Shown here: piece by piece, positions 37,878-47,540 of the stretch
Numbering within the stretch: the stretch's first letter is position 1
Layout of the letters: each line of letters begins with the position of its first letter
NCBI GenBank assembly: GCA_947465495.1
Contig: CANIAS010000012.1
Location: 1 to 55,658 of the forward strand
Direction of reading: 5' to 3'
DNA: 55,658 nt
From: Candidatus Pollutiaquabacter sp.
GTDB taxonomy: Bacteria; Bacteroidota; Bacteroidia; AKYH767-A; 2013-40CM-41-45
Notes under the pieces: generated by a model
The model's database searches: none
What the model saw: only the letters and a program-made list of their open reading frames with translations
What the model was told of the DNA's origin: nothing
Translations under genes and position numbers: made by a program

Positions 37878-39179
37878 TTAATATTTAATTGGGAGTGTTT
37901 TGAAAGAAACCGATTGGCCGCCGGATGTCATTCGTACAAAGTACAGTTGACCTTCTTTGACTGAGATTGGAATCCAGCGATTGAATGCGAAATCATTAGT
38001 CAAGGTAGAAATAGAACGACCTGAAGCATCGTACACCTCAACAGATTCTATGCGATCATTGGAAGAAGACGCGAATAAAAGTCCGTTATTGCTAACGAGA
38101 AGTCGAACGGTCTTACCATTTAACTCTTCGATGCTGGAGCCGGAACACGTACTGCAAGTTTCCCATACGGAACAAACCGTTGTGTCTGATAAGCCCATGG
38201 TCAACACGCGGTTGGTATATTGGAAGTTGCCATTCGTACAACTCCAAGTGGGATCCAGTATTTCTTTTGCCGGAATGCTGCCGTTCACAAATAGGTATTC
38301 GTATGGACTGTTGGTGTTTAGCGGAATCGTCAATTCATATAAATTTCCACCTACAGAATTCATTTGAACACCGGGCCAGTTGCTCCAATTATTCCAAGAA
38401 CCAAACAAATAGACGGGTGTGGTTGCCGGATTCTCCACGCGGAAGGTGGCTTGACGTTGTTGGGTTACTACCTGACACGTAGTACAAGATTCCCAATCAT
38501 TACACATGGTCGTGTCTGAACCACCTAATGCCAGAACGCGATTGGTGTATTGCGGATTGTGATTCGTACAAGCCATCGTGGAATCAAGACTTTCTATTTG
38601 ATTACCGGCTCCGCTTACATACAGAAATTCGTAATTTGTGAATGCCGGAAGGTAAAGTGTTGTAGCGTAATAACCATTGCCGATAGCCGTAAGCGGCACA
38701 CCTGGAAAAGAAGACCAATTCCAGCTTCCAATTAAATATACAGGCGTAGACGGTGGATTGTGCACCTGAAAGGTTACACCCAAGTTTGGAACCGGAGCCG
38801 TACAGGATGCGCAAGAGTTCCAGTCGAAGCATACCGTGGAATCATTAGCGCCTAAGTTTAGCACACGGTTGGTATATTGTGCATTTCCATTGGTGCATGG
38901 CCAGGAGGGATCAAGGGGTTCAAGTGTCGGTCCTGCGCCATTGACAAACTTGAATTCATAACCTGCACTTGCAGGTATAGCCAACGTTACCTGAAAATAG
39001 CCATTGCCAATGTTAGTCATTGCATCGCCGGGCCAATTGGTCCACCCGGACCAGCTGCCGAATACGTATACCGGCGTTGAATCAGGATTGTGCACCTGGA
39101 AAGTAACGTTCACGGTTTGTGAAAAAGCACCTACGGCAAACAAACATCCTACAATTACACTTAGTAGTTTTCTCTTCAT
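37878..39179 (-). CDS. Secreted protein with three B-type glycan-binding modules and T9SS domain
   Basis: A 433-residue exported protein with signal peptide (1-20, cleaved after FSQ). It has three copies of the same B module as the 947-residue neighbour, beginning at about residues 23, 134 and 246, each with a W-rich core (FGSWSGWTNWPGD), CTNxNxQYTNR and a closing C-x2-W-x-SCxxC cysteine cluster. A Por-type sorting domain follows (about 355-433). The A modules of the neighbour are absent. The fold resembles CBM48/CBM20-type starch-binding domains in length and aromatic placement, but the ligand is unproven. It is 34 bases from the 947-residue gene and 22 bases after the GH16 gene. Confidence 0.82.
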   Translation of the reverse strand: MKRKLLSVIVGCLFAVGAFSQTVNVTFQVHNPDSTPVYVFGSWSGWTNWPGDAMTNIGNGYFQVTLAIPASAGYEFKFVNGAGPTLEPLDPSWPCTNGNAQYTNRVLNLGANDSTVCFDWNSCASCTAPVPNLGVTFQVHNPPSTPVYLIGSWNWSSFPGVPLTAIGNGYYATTLYLPAFTNYEFLYVSGAGNQIESLDSTMACTNHNPQYTNRVLALGGSDTTMCNDWESCTTCQVVTQQRQATFRVENPATTPVYLFGSWNNWSNWPGVQMNSVGGNLYELTIPLNTNSPYEYLFVNGSIPAKEILDPTWSCTNGNFQYTNRVLTMGLSDTTVCSVWETCSTCSGSSIEELNGKTVRLLVSNNGLLFASSSNDRIESVEVYDASGRSISTLTNDFAFNRWIPISVKEGQLYFVRMTSGGQSVSFKTLPIKY

Positions 39180-39201
39180 AGTTATTGGTTTTAATGATTA
39201 A

Positions 39202-40044
39202 TTATAATGGATGGAATTCAAATCGTTTGATTACCACTTCGGTTTCTGCACCACTTGCCGGAGGTTGACCGAATAACAGCCAAAGGTTGAAACGTACATT
39301 CGTGGTAGTGAGTGGCGCAGGAATTACGATTGGGCTAGAGGTACGACCGCCCTCTAATTTGGAGCGAGCAATATTTGATTTGTCGTACTGCCACGATGCC
39401 ATCAGATTGCTACTCGGATAATTTTCGCCTTCGTACGATTTCCAGAAAATAGTATCCGGAGTCCATGTGAATACATGCGTAGTGGGCGACTGCAGTTTGC
39501 TTACTGCCATTTGCGGCCTGCGCGTACGTTCTAAATAGGGAGAAGGGTTGTCGAACCAGACAGGTTGAACGCTGTACGTTAATAATAATGAGTCGTTAGC
39601 ATTATTCCATCGTGCGAACTCAATGTCAACTTCACTATTTGCTTGATCCATGAAGGTGTAATCACTCCATGTGAACAATCCAAAGATGGCTTTTTCATTA
39701 ATGGTAGTAAGTCCTCCTGCAACGGTAAATACATACGTGCCGTAACCAAACTCCTTGGAAGAAATCACTTCGCTGCAATACCATAGGTTATTACGTTTGG
39801 TGATGCGAAGGTGTAACAAACTATCTTGGTCTAGCCACACATTGTCCGGGGATGCGCTGAAATAGTTTGGGCCGGGCCCCATTTGTCCAGTACCACTGTT
39901 CTTAATATTCCAATAGTATCCGGAAAAATGCAAATCTCCACCTTCATTTTCCGGAATGGTTGATGGAGGATCAGATTGCTCACACGCTCCGAGTACGGAA
40001 GCGACAAAAAACAACGCTATGTAAAGAGTGATTTTATTCAACAT
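39202..40044 (-). CDS. GH16-family glycoside hydrolase, lipoprotein
   Basis: A 280-residue protein. The ATG at 40044 is preferred over 40068 since it gives a lipoprotein signal (MLNKITLYIALFFVASVLGAC, lipid-modified Cys21). The catalytic motif is SEVDIEF, with nucleophile Glu138, Asp140 and acid/base Glu142. The spacing E-V-D-I-E, without an extra residue, is the regular-strand type seen in lichenases and xyloglucan-acting enzymes, whereas laminarinases usually have ExDxxE. The N-terminal YYWNIKNSGTGQMGPGPNYFS stretch is common in this GH16 subset. The start overlaps the end of the GH3 gene by 11 bases, so translation is coupled. It is probably surface or periplasmic and cleaves internal beta-glucan bonds. 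Confidence 0.87.
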   Translation of the reverse strand: MLNKITLYIALFFVASVLGACEQSDPPSTIPENEGGDLHFSGYYWNIKNSGTGQMGPGPNYFSASPDNVWLDQDSLLHLRITKRNNLWYCSEVISSKEFGYGTYVFTVAGGLTTINEKAIFGLFTWSDYTFMDQANSEVDIEFARWNNANDSLLLTYSVQPVWFDNPSPYLERTRRPQMAVSKLQSPTTHVFTWTPDTIFWKSYEGENYPSSNLMASWQYDKSNIARSKLEGGRTSSPIVIPAPLTTTNVRFNLWLLFGQPPASGAETEVVIKRFEFHPL

Positions 40045-42286
40045 GGAACGGAATTTTCTGGTTCGCAATCATCAATTCAAATTCTCCCGGTTCCGTGACG
40101 CGGACCAACTCCTTGTTGATGAACGAAAGATCTTTCGGGTGAATTGTGAAGGAGATTTTTTTCTCCTGACCGTTTTCCAAGTATATTTTCTGGAAAGTCA
40201 ATAATTTTTTGACCGGCGGAGTGATAGAAGCTACGAGATCGCGGTAATACACTTGCACGACTTCCATTCCTGGACAATCACCGCTGTTTCTAATGGTCAC
40301 TTGAATAATAATTGAATCATTGGCCGCGATAGATTTTTTAGAAATTGTCGCTCCGGAGTAACTGAAAGTTGTGTAAGATAGTCCTGATCCGAAATCGAAA
40401 TCAGGACGGTAAGCGTGATTCGAAAAATCAATGTCGAGTTCTTCCGATGCTTTGTGATCATAATGCATCAGCGCATTTGTGGCTGCAGGATAGGTAAAGG
40501 GAAGTCGCCCGGATGGATTCACTTTACCCGTAATACAGTCACTAATCGCACGGCCACCTTCATCACCCGGAAGGTATGCATAAACGATACCTGCAGATTC
40601 CTGGGCGATGGAATGAATGATGCGCGGTCGGTTGAAGCAGCAAACCAGAATCACAGGCTTGCCAGAGGCCAACAATGCTTGTACCAATTTTACCTGTGCA
40701 ATAGGGAGCGAGAGATCATTGATGTTGCCGGGAATTTCTGTGCAAGGTTGTTCGCCGAGACAGACTATTACTTTATCAACAGTTGCAGCCAGTTTAAGAC
40801 ATTCATCGAGATTTTCCACGCTATCCAGGGAGCTACCTTTTGCATAAAGTACGTGACCCTTCGGGGCTGCAGCATACAATGCATCATAAATCGTTGTTTT
40901 ACCTGGTGTGTTGAAACGAGTATCAACTCCTTGCCACGTGTGCGTCCAACCACCATTAAGTAAGTTGAGTGAGTTAGCGGCTGGTCCGCAGACCAACACT
41001 TTTTCCTTGGTCAAATTCAACGGCAATACCTTTTGATCGTTTTTTAATAACGTGATTGATTCCGCGGCGACTGTATAGCTCCATCGGCTATGTGTTTCGC
41101 CTCCGAATTCCGGATAATCGGAAGAGGGATAAACTGTTTGGTCGAATAGCCCTAAGTCTTGTTTTAATTGAAGGATGCGGCGAACAGACGTATCGATTCG
41201 TGCTTCAGAGATTTCTCCTGAATATACCAATGAAATAAGCAGTTCAGTGAACTCGAAATCGTTTGGCGTCATGCTCATGTCAATACCAGCATCGATCGCA
41301 AGTTTTACCGCTGCTCTACGATTGGCGGCTACGTGATGAACATCCACCAATTTATAAATATCCTCCCAATCGGTAACAGCAACACCTTTGAATCCAAGTT
41401 CATTTCGTAATAGTTCGGTGACAATAGAGCGATCGGCATGAACGGGTGTTCCATTGATTTCTCCCGAATTGATCATTACGGTGCGAGCGCCGGATTCGAT
41501 GGCTGCTTTAAACGTTGGCAAAAAGTACTCGCGTAATTCCCTCGGACTGATCCAGGCTGGCGTACGATCGTGACCGCTGAGCGGGAAACTGTAGCCGAGA
41601 AAGTGTTTCATGCAGGCAGATACATGATATCGATCGTTGAGACTACTTCCTTGCAATCCGTTAATGGCAGCGCGTGCCATTGATGAAGAGAGAATAACAT
41701 CTTCTCCGTATGTTTCAAAGAACCTTGACCATAACGGCTGACGGCCAATATCCAGCACTGGCGAGAAATTCCACGGAATACCTGAAGCACGCGTTTCGTA
41801 GGCGGTGATTTCATTCGCTTTTTCCACCAATGTTGGATTCCATGTGGCTGCTTGCCCGATGGGTTGCGGGAAAAGGGTTCCACCTACTGTATAGTTCACG
41901 CCGTGTATGGCATCAACGCCATAAAGAATTGGAATTTCTAATCGTGAACGAAGCCGATTTTCAGATTGAAGCTGTCCAATAATCAATCGCCAATCAGTTA
42001 ATGGAATTGTACCGCTTCCGCAGCCAACATTTAGTACAGATCCAATTTTATAGACCTCCATTGCTTTCCGGAGTTTTTCCGAATCAAGCCGACGTGGTTC
42101 ATCCAGATTGCAAATAGATCCTTTGGCGATGACGCCAAGATCAACCTGAGTCATTTGACCGACCTTTTCTTCAATTGTCATTTGGCGTATGAGGGAGTCG
42201 ATGGATAACAAAGGCACGCTCTCCGCTTTGGTCATTAAAGCGGTGGCGACTAAAAATAAAATAAGACTCCTACGCAGGCAGGTCAT
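40034..42286 (-). CDS. GH3-family beta-glucosidase
   Basis: A 750-residue enzyme with a signal peptide (about 1-21). Hallmarks are the KHFLGYSFPLSGHD stretch (Lys227-His228, about 227-240) and the nucleophile Asp306 in GVAVTDWEDI. The C-terminal half has the (alpha/beta) sandwich and a fibronectin III-like tail (FPFTYPAATNALMHYDHK; GLSYTTFSYSG). GH3 beta-glucosidases remove terminal glucose from short beta-glucans. With the endo-acting GH16 and a clan GH-A enzyme, it would complete degradation to monosaccharide. Start ATG overlaps the upstream lipoprotein stop (ATGA, 42283-42286), so translation is coupled. Confidence 0.94.
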   Translation of the reverse strand: MTCLRRSLILFLVATALMTKAESVPLLSIDSLIRQMTIEEKVGQMTQVDLGVIAKGSICNLDEPRRLDSEKLRKAMEVYKIGSVLNVGCGSGTIPLTDWRLIIGQLQSENRLRSRLEIPILYGVDAIHGVNYTVGGTLFPQPIGQAATWNPTLVEKANEITAYETRASGIPWNFSPVLDIGRQPLWSRFFETYGEDVILSSSMARAAINGLQGSSLNDRYHVSACMKHFLGYSFPLSGHDRTPAWISPRELREYFLPTFKAAIESGARTVMINSGEINGTPVHADRSIVTELLRNELGFKGVAVTDWEDIYKLVDVHHVAANRRAAVKLAIDAGIDMSMTPNDFEFTELLISLVYSGEISEARIDTSVRRILQLKQDLGLFDQTVYPSSDYPEFGGETHSRWSYTVAAESITLLKNDQKVLPLNLTKEKVLVCGPAANSLNLLNGGWTHTWQGVDTRFNTPGKTTIYDALYAAAPKGHVLYAKGSSLDSVENLDECLKLAATVDKVIVCLGEQPCTEIPGNINDLSLPIAQVKLVQALLASGKPVILVCCFNRPRIIHSIAQESAGIVYAYLPGDEGGRAISDCITGKVNPSGRLPFTYPAATNALMHYDHKASEELDIDFSNHAYRPDFDFGSGLSYTTFSYSGATISKKSIAANDSIIIQVTIRNSGDCPGMEVVQVYYRDLVASITPPVKKLLTFQKIYLENGQEKKISFTIHPKDLSFINKELVRVTEPGEFELMIANQKIPFHVE

Positions 42287-42936
42287 TGTTGGTATCGAAT
42301 GATTCGTATATCGTCGAGGTAAATATCTCCATCGCCTTCCAGCTGTATCATGAATTGCTTCACTTTACTGAGGTCGGCATTTTTTCGTTTGAACGGAAAT
42401 TCACGCAGCGGAATGGTAACGGTGGTCCAAGTAGAATCTGTAAATAATCCTTCCGCATGTTTGGCGTTGAAACCACAATAGGTTTGCGCGCCTGAATAAT
42501 CTTCGACGGCAAACGCGACTGGGAAGTTTGCAAAGCTACCTTTGACGGATCTAACCTGAAGTTGAATGGCCGCGGACTCCGTTAAGCCGGTCATATCCTT
42601 GGCAATCCAGTCATTCCATCCAAAACCAACACCGATCCATTTGCATCCTCCCGATATTTTGTCCCAGGTAATGTGCAATGCAGCAGTCCCTTCGAAGGTT
42701 GGAGAATTTACCTTTTCCATGGTGACACAAGCTTTTTCCGGAGAAACCCATACTTCCGAACTATACTCGTCGGAAAATATGTTCACTTGTTTGAAGCCAT
42801 CAATCTGATTTGTATCGTGGCCGCTTTGAATGTCGTATAAATCCATCGGCTGGAAACGTACAGGACGCTTCCCGGCCGGACCACACGCAGTGGTAGCAGC
42901 TATCAAGATAGGGAGCAGTGTACGCAAGGACTTCAA
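42283..42936 (-). CDS. Carbohydrate-binding lipoprotein (CIA30/CBM11-like)
   Basis: A 217-residue lipoprotein. The start is TTG at 42936 because no ATG precedes the lipoprotein signal MKSLRTLLPILIAATTAC (Cys18). The mature part has a beta-sandwich look: SPTFEGTAALHITWDKI, KWIGVGFGWNDW, TVTIPLREFPF and a closing GDIYLDDIRIIRY, which matches the end motif of CBM11-like and CIA30-like jelly rolls. It probably binds glycan at the surface. It overlaps the GH3 gene by 4 bases, and its TTGA start overlaps the stop of the upstream lipoprotein gene. Confidence 0.75.
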   Translation of the reverse strand: MKSLRTLLPILIAATTACGPAGKRPVRFQPMDLYDIQSGHDTNQIDGFKQVNIFSDEYSSEVWVSPEKACVTMEKVNSPTFEGTAALHITWDKISGGCKWIGVGFGWNDWIAKDMTGLTESAAIQLQVRSVKGSFANFPVAFAVEDYSGAQTYCGFNAKHAEGLFTDSTWTTVTIPLREFPFKRKNADLSKVKQFMIQLEGDGDIYLDDIRIIRYQQ

Positions 42937-43931
42937 GGGACCAGTGGAGTAGGGGTGAAGATGAGGTAATCGATTTTACAGCTGGCAAAACCATTCGAAG
43001 GATTGGCAAGATCCAACATGGAAATCTTTGCAATCTTGTCGGGGTTGTGAATGCTATTACCGTTAGGAGTTGTTGGCTGACCGTTATTCAAACTAATGAT
43101 GTCGCTGTACTTGACGCTGACTAATTTCCATCCTTCCCAGTTGACCGTAATTTGATAATCGTACTGATCATCCGTATTGGCATTATACACACCATCACCG
43201 TTTTCATCTTCTTTGAATTGGAAAAGCACGATGGATTCATTGGTATTAGGAACACCATAAATCAGACAGTTGAAATAGACATTATCAGGATTAGGAGAGA
43301 GCGGCAAGGTGTTTCCTCCACCGTAGGCAGTGGCGGGGAAATCTATTAAACCAATCAAATAATCCCAATTAACAGTTCCTGCCATTTTTAAATATTTGGC
43401 CCCTTGCGGACACAAGGAATCAGTCTTGATGTTCCAGTCCATGTTAGCTCCCGATTGCACATAACGTGTCCAAGCAGAATTAAATCCATTTTCAAAATCT
43501 GCGATGACCAGGCCACTGTTAACCTTAATTGATTTGATAGCCGTCGCTACTACAAAGGTGTCAGAAACACCTTCGATGAATAATTGTGCAACACATGCTT
43601 CCGCTTTGAACATTGGAAAGATGGTCGTGGATCCATCCCAGGTGCCATTTGATGCATCGATACGCTTGGATTGTCCAGAGAGGATTTTTTTTGCTTTGGA
43701 TAATTGCCCCGTAACTTCAATGGACCAGTTTACAGGCTTATTAAATACTGCAGAGAAAACCGCATTTTCACCGGAACCGAAGTTTACAGTGTCCTTGTCT
43801 ATTGAAAAGTTTTGCAGCATCATGAAGTCGCTATACAGTTCATTGATGCTGATACCATCATAGGTCGATTCTTCCTTGCGACATCCCAGCACCACGGCGA
43901 AGGTGATAATGAGTAAGAATATTTTTTTCAT
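42933..43931 (-). CDS. Surface glycan-binding lipoprotein (SGBP-like)
   Basis: A 332-residue lipoprotein with signal MKKIFLLIITFAVVLGC (lipid Cys17). The first 130 mature residues resemble an Ig-like domain (NFSIDKDTVNFGSGENAVFSAVF), and the rest (VIADFENGFNSAWTRYVQ to CKIDYLIFTP) is a jelly-roll carbohydrate-binding domain. This is the order seen in surface glycan-binding proteins of polysaccharide loci. I cannot place it in a specific family, but with the adjacent lipoprotein it would form an outer-face binding pair. It follows the barrel gene by 2 bases. Confidence 0.7.
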   Translation of the reverse strand: MKKIFLLIITFAVVLGCRKEESTYDGISINELYSDFMMLQNFSIDKDTVNFGSGENAVFSAVFNKPVNWSIEVTGQLSKAKKILSGQSKRIDASNGTWDGSTTIFPMFKAEACVAQLFIEGVSDTFVVATAIKSIKVNSGLVIADFENGFNSAWTRYVQSGANMDWNIKTDSLCPQGAKYLKMAGTVNWDYLIGLIDFPATAYGGGNTLPLSPNPDNVYFNCLIYGVPNTNESIVLFQFKEDENGDGVYNANTDDQYDYQITVNWEGWKLVSVKYSDIISLNNGQPTTPNGNSIHNPDKIAKISMLDLANPSNGFASCKIDYLIFTPTPLVP

Positions 43932-43933
43932 GA

Positions 43934-45649
43934 TTAGAAGGTCATGTTGAAGATGAGAGAGAACTGGTCGATGGTGTATTCAGGAACTGATTTCGTGCGG
44001 TCGTTGTAGCGGCTCACTTGATACAATGCACTGAGATAGGTGTTATTATCAAATCGATAGCGAATGCCTGCGCCATTTGTGTTTTGGAGTAGATTGTATT
44101 GGATGTTCTCAAAAAAATCGATGGTTGTATAGTCGTCGCGTTCGGCGAGGAACTCGTTCCCTGTTGCTTTCAAATGAACTACACCAACCATCAGGTCAAG
44201 ATTTTTCACAAGTTCTACTTCCGCCCCGGCCTGAATGCGATTGGATGTTAGACGTACATTCTCCAGGGAGGTAATTCCCTTTCTGTCGGTTGTTTGCAAA
44301 CTATAGCTAGCATGTATGTTTACTTTCTTTTCCCAATTGATCCATTGATCTAAACGTAGCCGTGCGGTTACGTCTGTCTTGGTGAAATGCTTAAGTGCGT
44401 ACGTCCCTTGCCCGCGAATTTCCCGAAGCTGATAACGTGTTGCGGTAAGTGATATTCCTTTGGGATGAAAATAACTAGCACCAGCAAATGCTCCTAGTCG
44501 ATTAAAGGTAGCGAGTCCGTAGGGTGTTACGTTGTTGATAGCTGGATTGAATGTCATTAATTTGTCCGATACGGAAGTGAGGTAAAGGTTCTCGTTGCCC
44601 ATGACGTCCACAAGGTCGAGCGGACGATTAATTTGTTCATTGGTGTAAAGATTGTAGAAGTTTGGCGAAGCTGCATAATCGATGTCTTTACTCTGTGCTC
44701 CAATGCTACGGTAGTCGGGGCCGACATTCAGATAACCCAAGTTAATAGATAGGTGTTTCTTTTTCCATGACATTTTTCCATTACCATAGAGAAAATAGTC
44801 TTCCAGTGGTGCAAGATCTGGGAACAAACTGTTTGAGTACTGACTATTGCCAATCTCACCGTTCAGGTCGAAGGAGAAATCATGGATTTCAAATTTGTAT
44901 TGAGTCGTAATGGAATTTATATCGTTGGTAAAGGATTCATCAATCGCAGCAGTTCCCTGCACGTTGAACACGGTCGATTTATGGAACCCCACATCCAGGC
45001 CTTCTTGTTGTACAATGACAGCGCTAAATCCTGCAAGCAGTCGATCTGGTACAGATATAAAATCGGTCGCATTCATGCGTGTCATATAGCCGGTGAAATT
45101 CAATTCTTTAATTACTTTAGCGAAAGTCAGTCCGAAATCGACATTAACGCCTTGTTGGCGCCACGTATTTCCGGTGTAGAATTTTTCGTAGTCAACGATG
45201 TCGGATTGCAGCGCAAAAACATCCGGCAGTGAATCAAAACGATCTGCGTGATGATTGTAAAGCGTAAACGGGGTTTGCTTCAGGTTGAGATCGCCTACTT
45301 GATAACGCACGACATTACCAATAATACCCTTCAGCCAAAGTTGTCGCACATCAAACGTGACTCCTGCGCCCCAAAAGCCGCCGTATCCATTTCGGATACG
45401 GAACATCCCCATCAGTTCGGTAGTGCTGTTCGGTCGTATGTTTACTCCAAGATCTATCAAAGCATATCCTCCGGAGTTTCGGTCAACTGTGGTTGTATCA
45501 GGAATGGTATCGGAGACAGAGAGGTTGTTGTTAGTGACCAACGAGCGAGCGCCCCCGGTAAAGTCAACAACGCGGCGCTGTTGTGCTGCTGCAGTATGCA
45601 GAATAAGCAAAAGCGCTAACAAGACTCCTGTATTTCTGGAAGTGATCAT
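43934..45649 (-). CDS. Predicted outer-membrane beta-barrel, cluster-specific (barrel 2)
   Basis: A 571-residue exported protein with signal peptide (about 1-22, TAAAQ end). The sequence is rich in alternating polar/aromatic strands (for example ELMGMFRIRNGYGGFWGAGV and MVGVVHLKATGNEFLAE) and ends LIFNMTF, with C-terminal phenylalanine, a typical outer-membrane barrel end. No TonB box, plug domain or SusC signature is seen. I do not recognise the family. The start codon overlaps the stop of the upstream barrel by one base (TAATG), so the two are made together and are probably partners. Confidence 0.7.
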   Translation of the reverse strand: MITSRNTGVLLALLLILHTAAAQQRRVVDFTGGARSLVTNNNLSVSDTIPDTTTVDRNSGGYALIDLGVNIRPNSTTELMGMFRIRNGYGGFWGAGVTFDVRQLWLKGIIGNVVRYQVGDLNLKQTPFTLYNHHADRFDSLPDVFALQSDIVDYEKFYTGNTWRQQGVNVDFGLTFAKVIKELNFTGYMTRMNATDFISVPDRLLAGFSAVIVQQEGLDVGFHKSTVFNVQGTAAIDESFTNDINSITTQYKFEIHDFSFDLNGEIGNSQYSNSLFPDLAPLEDYFLYGNGKMSWKKKHLSINLGYLNVGPDYRSIGAQSKDIDYAASPNFYNLYTNEQINRPLDLVDVMGNENLYLTSVSDKLMTFNPAINNVTPYGLATFNRLGAFAGASYFHPKGISLTATRYQLREIRGQGTYALKHFTKTDVTARLRLDQWINWEKKVNIHASYSLQTTDRKGITSLENVRLTSNRIQAGAEVELVKNLDLMVGVVHLKATGNEFLAERDDYTTIDFFENIQYNLLQNTNGAGIRYRFDNNTYLSALYQVSRYNDRTKSVPEYTIDQFSLIFNMTF

Positions 45650-47538
45650 TAAAAGAATATTTTAATTTCTACGGTTGACTCGTATCCTTTATAGCGGTCG
45701 TTTTGAAAACTCGTGTCTTTGTAATTCATCCAGCGCTGACGCAGGTAAAGACCAGCGTTTCTGCTCATGCGAATATCAAAGCCGGTAGCAAGACTCCAAC
45801 CGGTCTGGTTTTTAGGTCTTCGTGTGATTTCGTCCACCTCCGTGTCATAGTTGCCGATAATGCGTTCTACGCCAGCGTAATTGCACCACACCACGTTATT
45901 GCTCAAACTGTAGTAGGCTTCCAGCTGATGATAATACGTTCGCATTAACGCTTTTTCTGTCAAGACGGTAAACGGAGAAAGGAAAAACTGCGCTGAACTG
46001 TATTGACCGAGATAAAATACATAGAATGTGTGACCGAGCAGCTCCGTGTGGTATTTCATATTCACCTCAAAACTGTTGAAGCACTTAGGCTGCGTTGGCA
46101 ACATGAGGTTTGTGTCGACTCCGGTAATTTGTACCGTTTCATACACCGACCGATAAATTTTTGAGAGATTTTGGTAAGGCCCTACGTTTGTGGGGAAACC
46201 CCAGCGCCAAAAGTGAGCTAATACCAAACTATTTACAGGATGACTATAAGTAAGGGAGGAAGATAGACTATTAATTTCGGCAGACACGTGATAACCGATG
46301 GATGTTTTTACCGGACCGATGTCTATTTGTGTGTTGAGTTCTGCGCCGGTACGGTTATTCACTAATTGTCCGACGTTCACCATCGCGCTAGCAACGGCCG
46401 GCAGTACCGGCTGTGTTCCCGGACTGTACAAATCGTAATTCGTCTGATTTAACGAAGAGTTGATAAATGCTGCTGAATTATTGACGGCGTTCGGACTGAG
46501 CCGGAAGAAGTGAAGCTCGGCTGGAATACGATTGCCGATTACCGTTGCGGCTTTTATCGAGAGAAGTCCCCCCCAATCGTTGTAGTTGTTTTGATCGAAG
46601 GTTCGGCCAAATCCTGTTTCACCTTTCCACAGGATGGATCCTGTTCTTGTTTTGAATTCGATGGTGGCAACGTTGAATCCAACACGCTCTTGTTCAGTCG
46701 AATCATAGAAGCTCGTGTTGTTGAAGGTGTTGAAACTGATGTAATCGTCGTTGAAGGTTTTTTTGATTTTACCGCCGAAGGAATTGTTTGGTACTGGCGA
46801 AAGACCACCGTTCAACTGCGTTTTGCCATACATAATAACTCCGGAGAAGTCTCCCGGTAATTTTTCACCTTCAAGAATGATTCCCTGAAATGCTTGCTGT
46901 CCCCAACGTTCGTCCTGACTGATTCCGCCGGCATGATAAAATGTCGAATACCTGGAGTCCAGCAATAGCGTGTTCGGATCCCACGGATTTCTTTCGAAGA
47001 TGCTATAGCGATCGTATCCTTTGTTGGTTTGAAATGTGAACGGGGTAAGTGAATACCAGTTGATACCACCGGTACGTACCCGGAATTCACCGATATCGCT
47101 GGAATAACTACCATAAAGACTCACTCCCAGGTTTAATCCCTTTACGTTTTCGATTTCTCCTTGACCTGTCATGGGAGTCCACATATACAAGTCAGTTCCA
47201 AAGGAGGTGTGTTTACTGACACTTCCGTTGATGTTGAGAGATAGTTGTGGAATTTGACTATCATCGCCAACGAAGATGTTATTGGGCGTTTCGGCCAGGT
47301 GCGGATAGGCGATATCGAGGTGACGATAATTCGTCACGAATCTATAGTAACCAGAGACTTCGAGGTGGCGTAGCGACTCCTGTGCTTGTTTTGGGAAATT
47401 ACCGAATGGCGTTGATTGTAAAGAGGCATAGTACGGCAATTGTGCAGTATCCAATACAGACGAATTCTGCGCGGCAGCAGAATGAAAGCAGGCTGCTGCG
47501 ACAAGTAAAATTGCCAGGTGTTGCCGATACGTTGACAT
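45649..47538 (-). CDS. Predicted outer-membrane beta-barrel, cluster-specific (barrel 1)
   Basis: A 629-residue exported protein with signal peptide (about 1-23). Long stretches of amphipathic beta strands (SLYGSYSSDIGEFRVRTGGINWYSL, HTFYVFYLGQYSSAQFFLSPF) and a C-terminus VEIKIFF indicate an outer-membrane barrel of about 18-20 strands. No plug or TonB box was found, and I do not recognise the family. The gene follows the clan GH-A enzyme by 2 bases and overlaps barrel 2 by one base. The position in the cluster is where a SusC would sit in a canonical locus. Confidence 0.7.
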   Translation of the reverse strand: MSTYRQHLAILLVAAACFHSAAAQNSSVLDTAQLPYYASLQSTPFGNFPKQAQESLRHLEVSGYYRFVTNYRHLDIAYPHLAETPNNIFVGDDSQIPQLSLNINGSVSKHTSFGTDLYMWTPMTGQGEIENVKGLNLGVSLYGSYSSDIGEFRVRTGGINWYSLTPFTFQTNKGYDRYSIFERNPWDPNTLLLDSRYSTFYHAGGISQDERWGQQAFQGIILEGEKLPGDFSGVIMYGKTQLNGGLSPVPNNSFGGKIKKTFNDDYISFNTFNNTSFYDSTEQERVGFNVATIEFKTRTGSILWKGETGFGRTFDQNNYNDWGGLLSIKAATVIGNRIPAELHFFRLSPNAVNNSAAFINSSLNQTNYDLYSPGTQPVLPAVASAMVNVGQLVNNRTGAELNTQIDIGPVKTSIGYHVSAEINSLSSSLTYSHPVNSLVLAHFWRWGFPTNVGPYQNLSKIYRSVYETVQITGVDTNLMLPTQPKCFNSFEVNMKYHTELLGHTFYVFYLGQYSSAQFFLSPFTVLTEKALMRTYYHQLEAYYSLSNNVVWCNYAGVERIIGNYDTEVDEITRRPKNQTGWSLATGFDIRMSRNAGLYLRQRWMNYKDTSFQNDRYKGYESTVEIKIFF

Positions 47539-47540
47539 TG

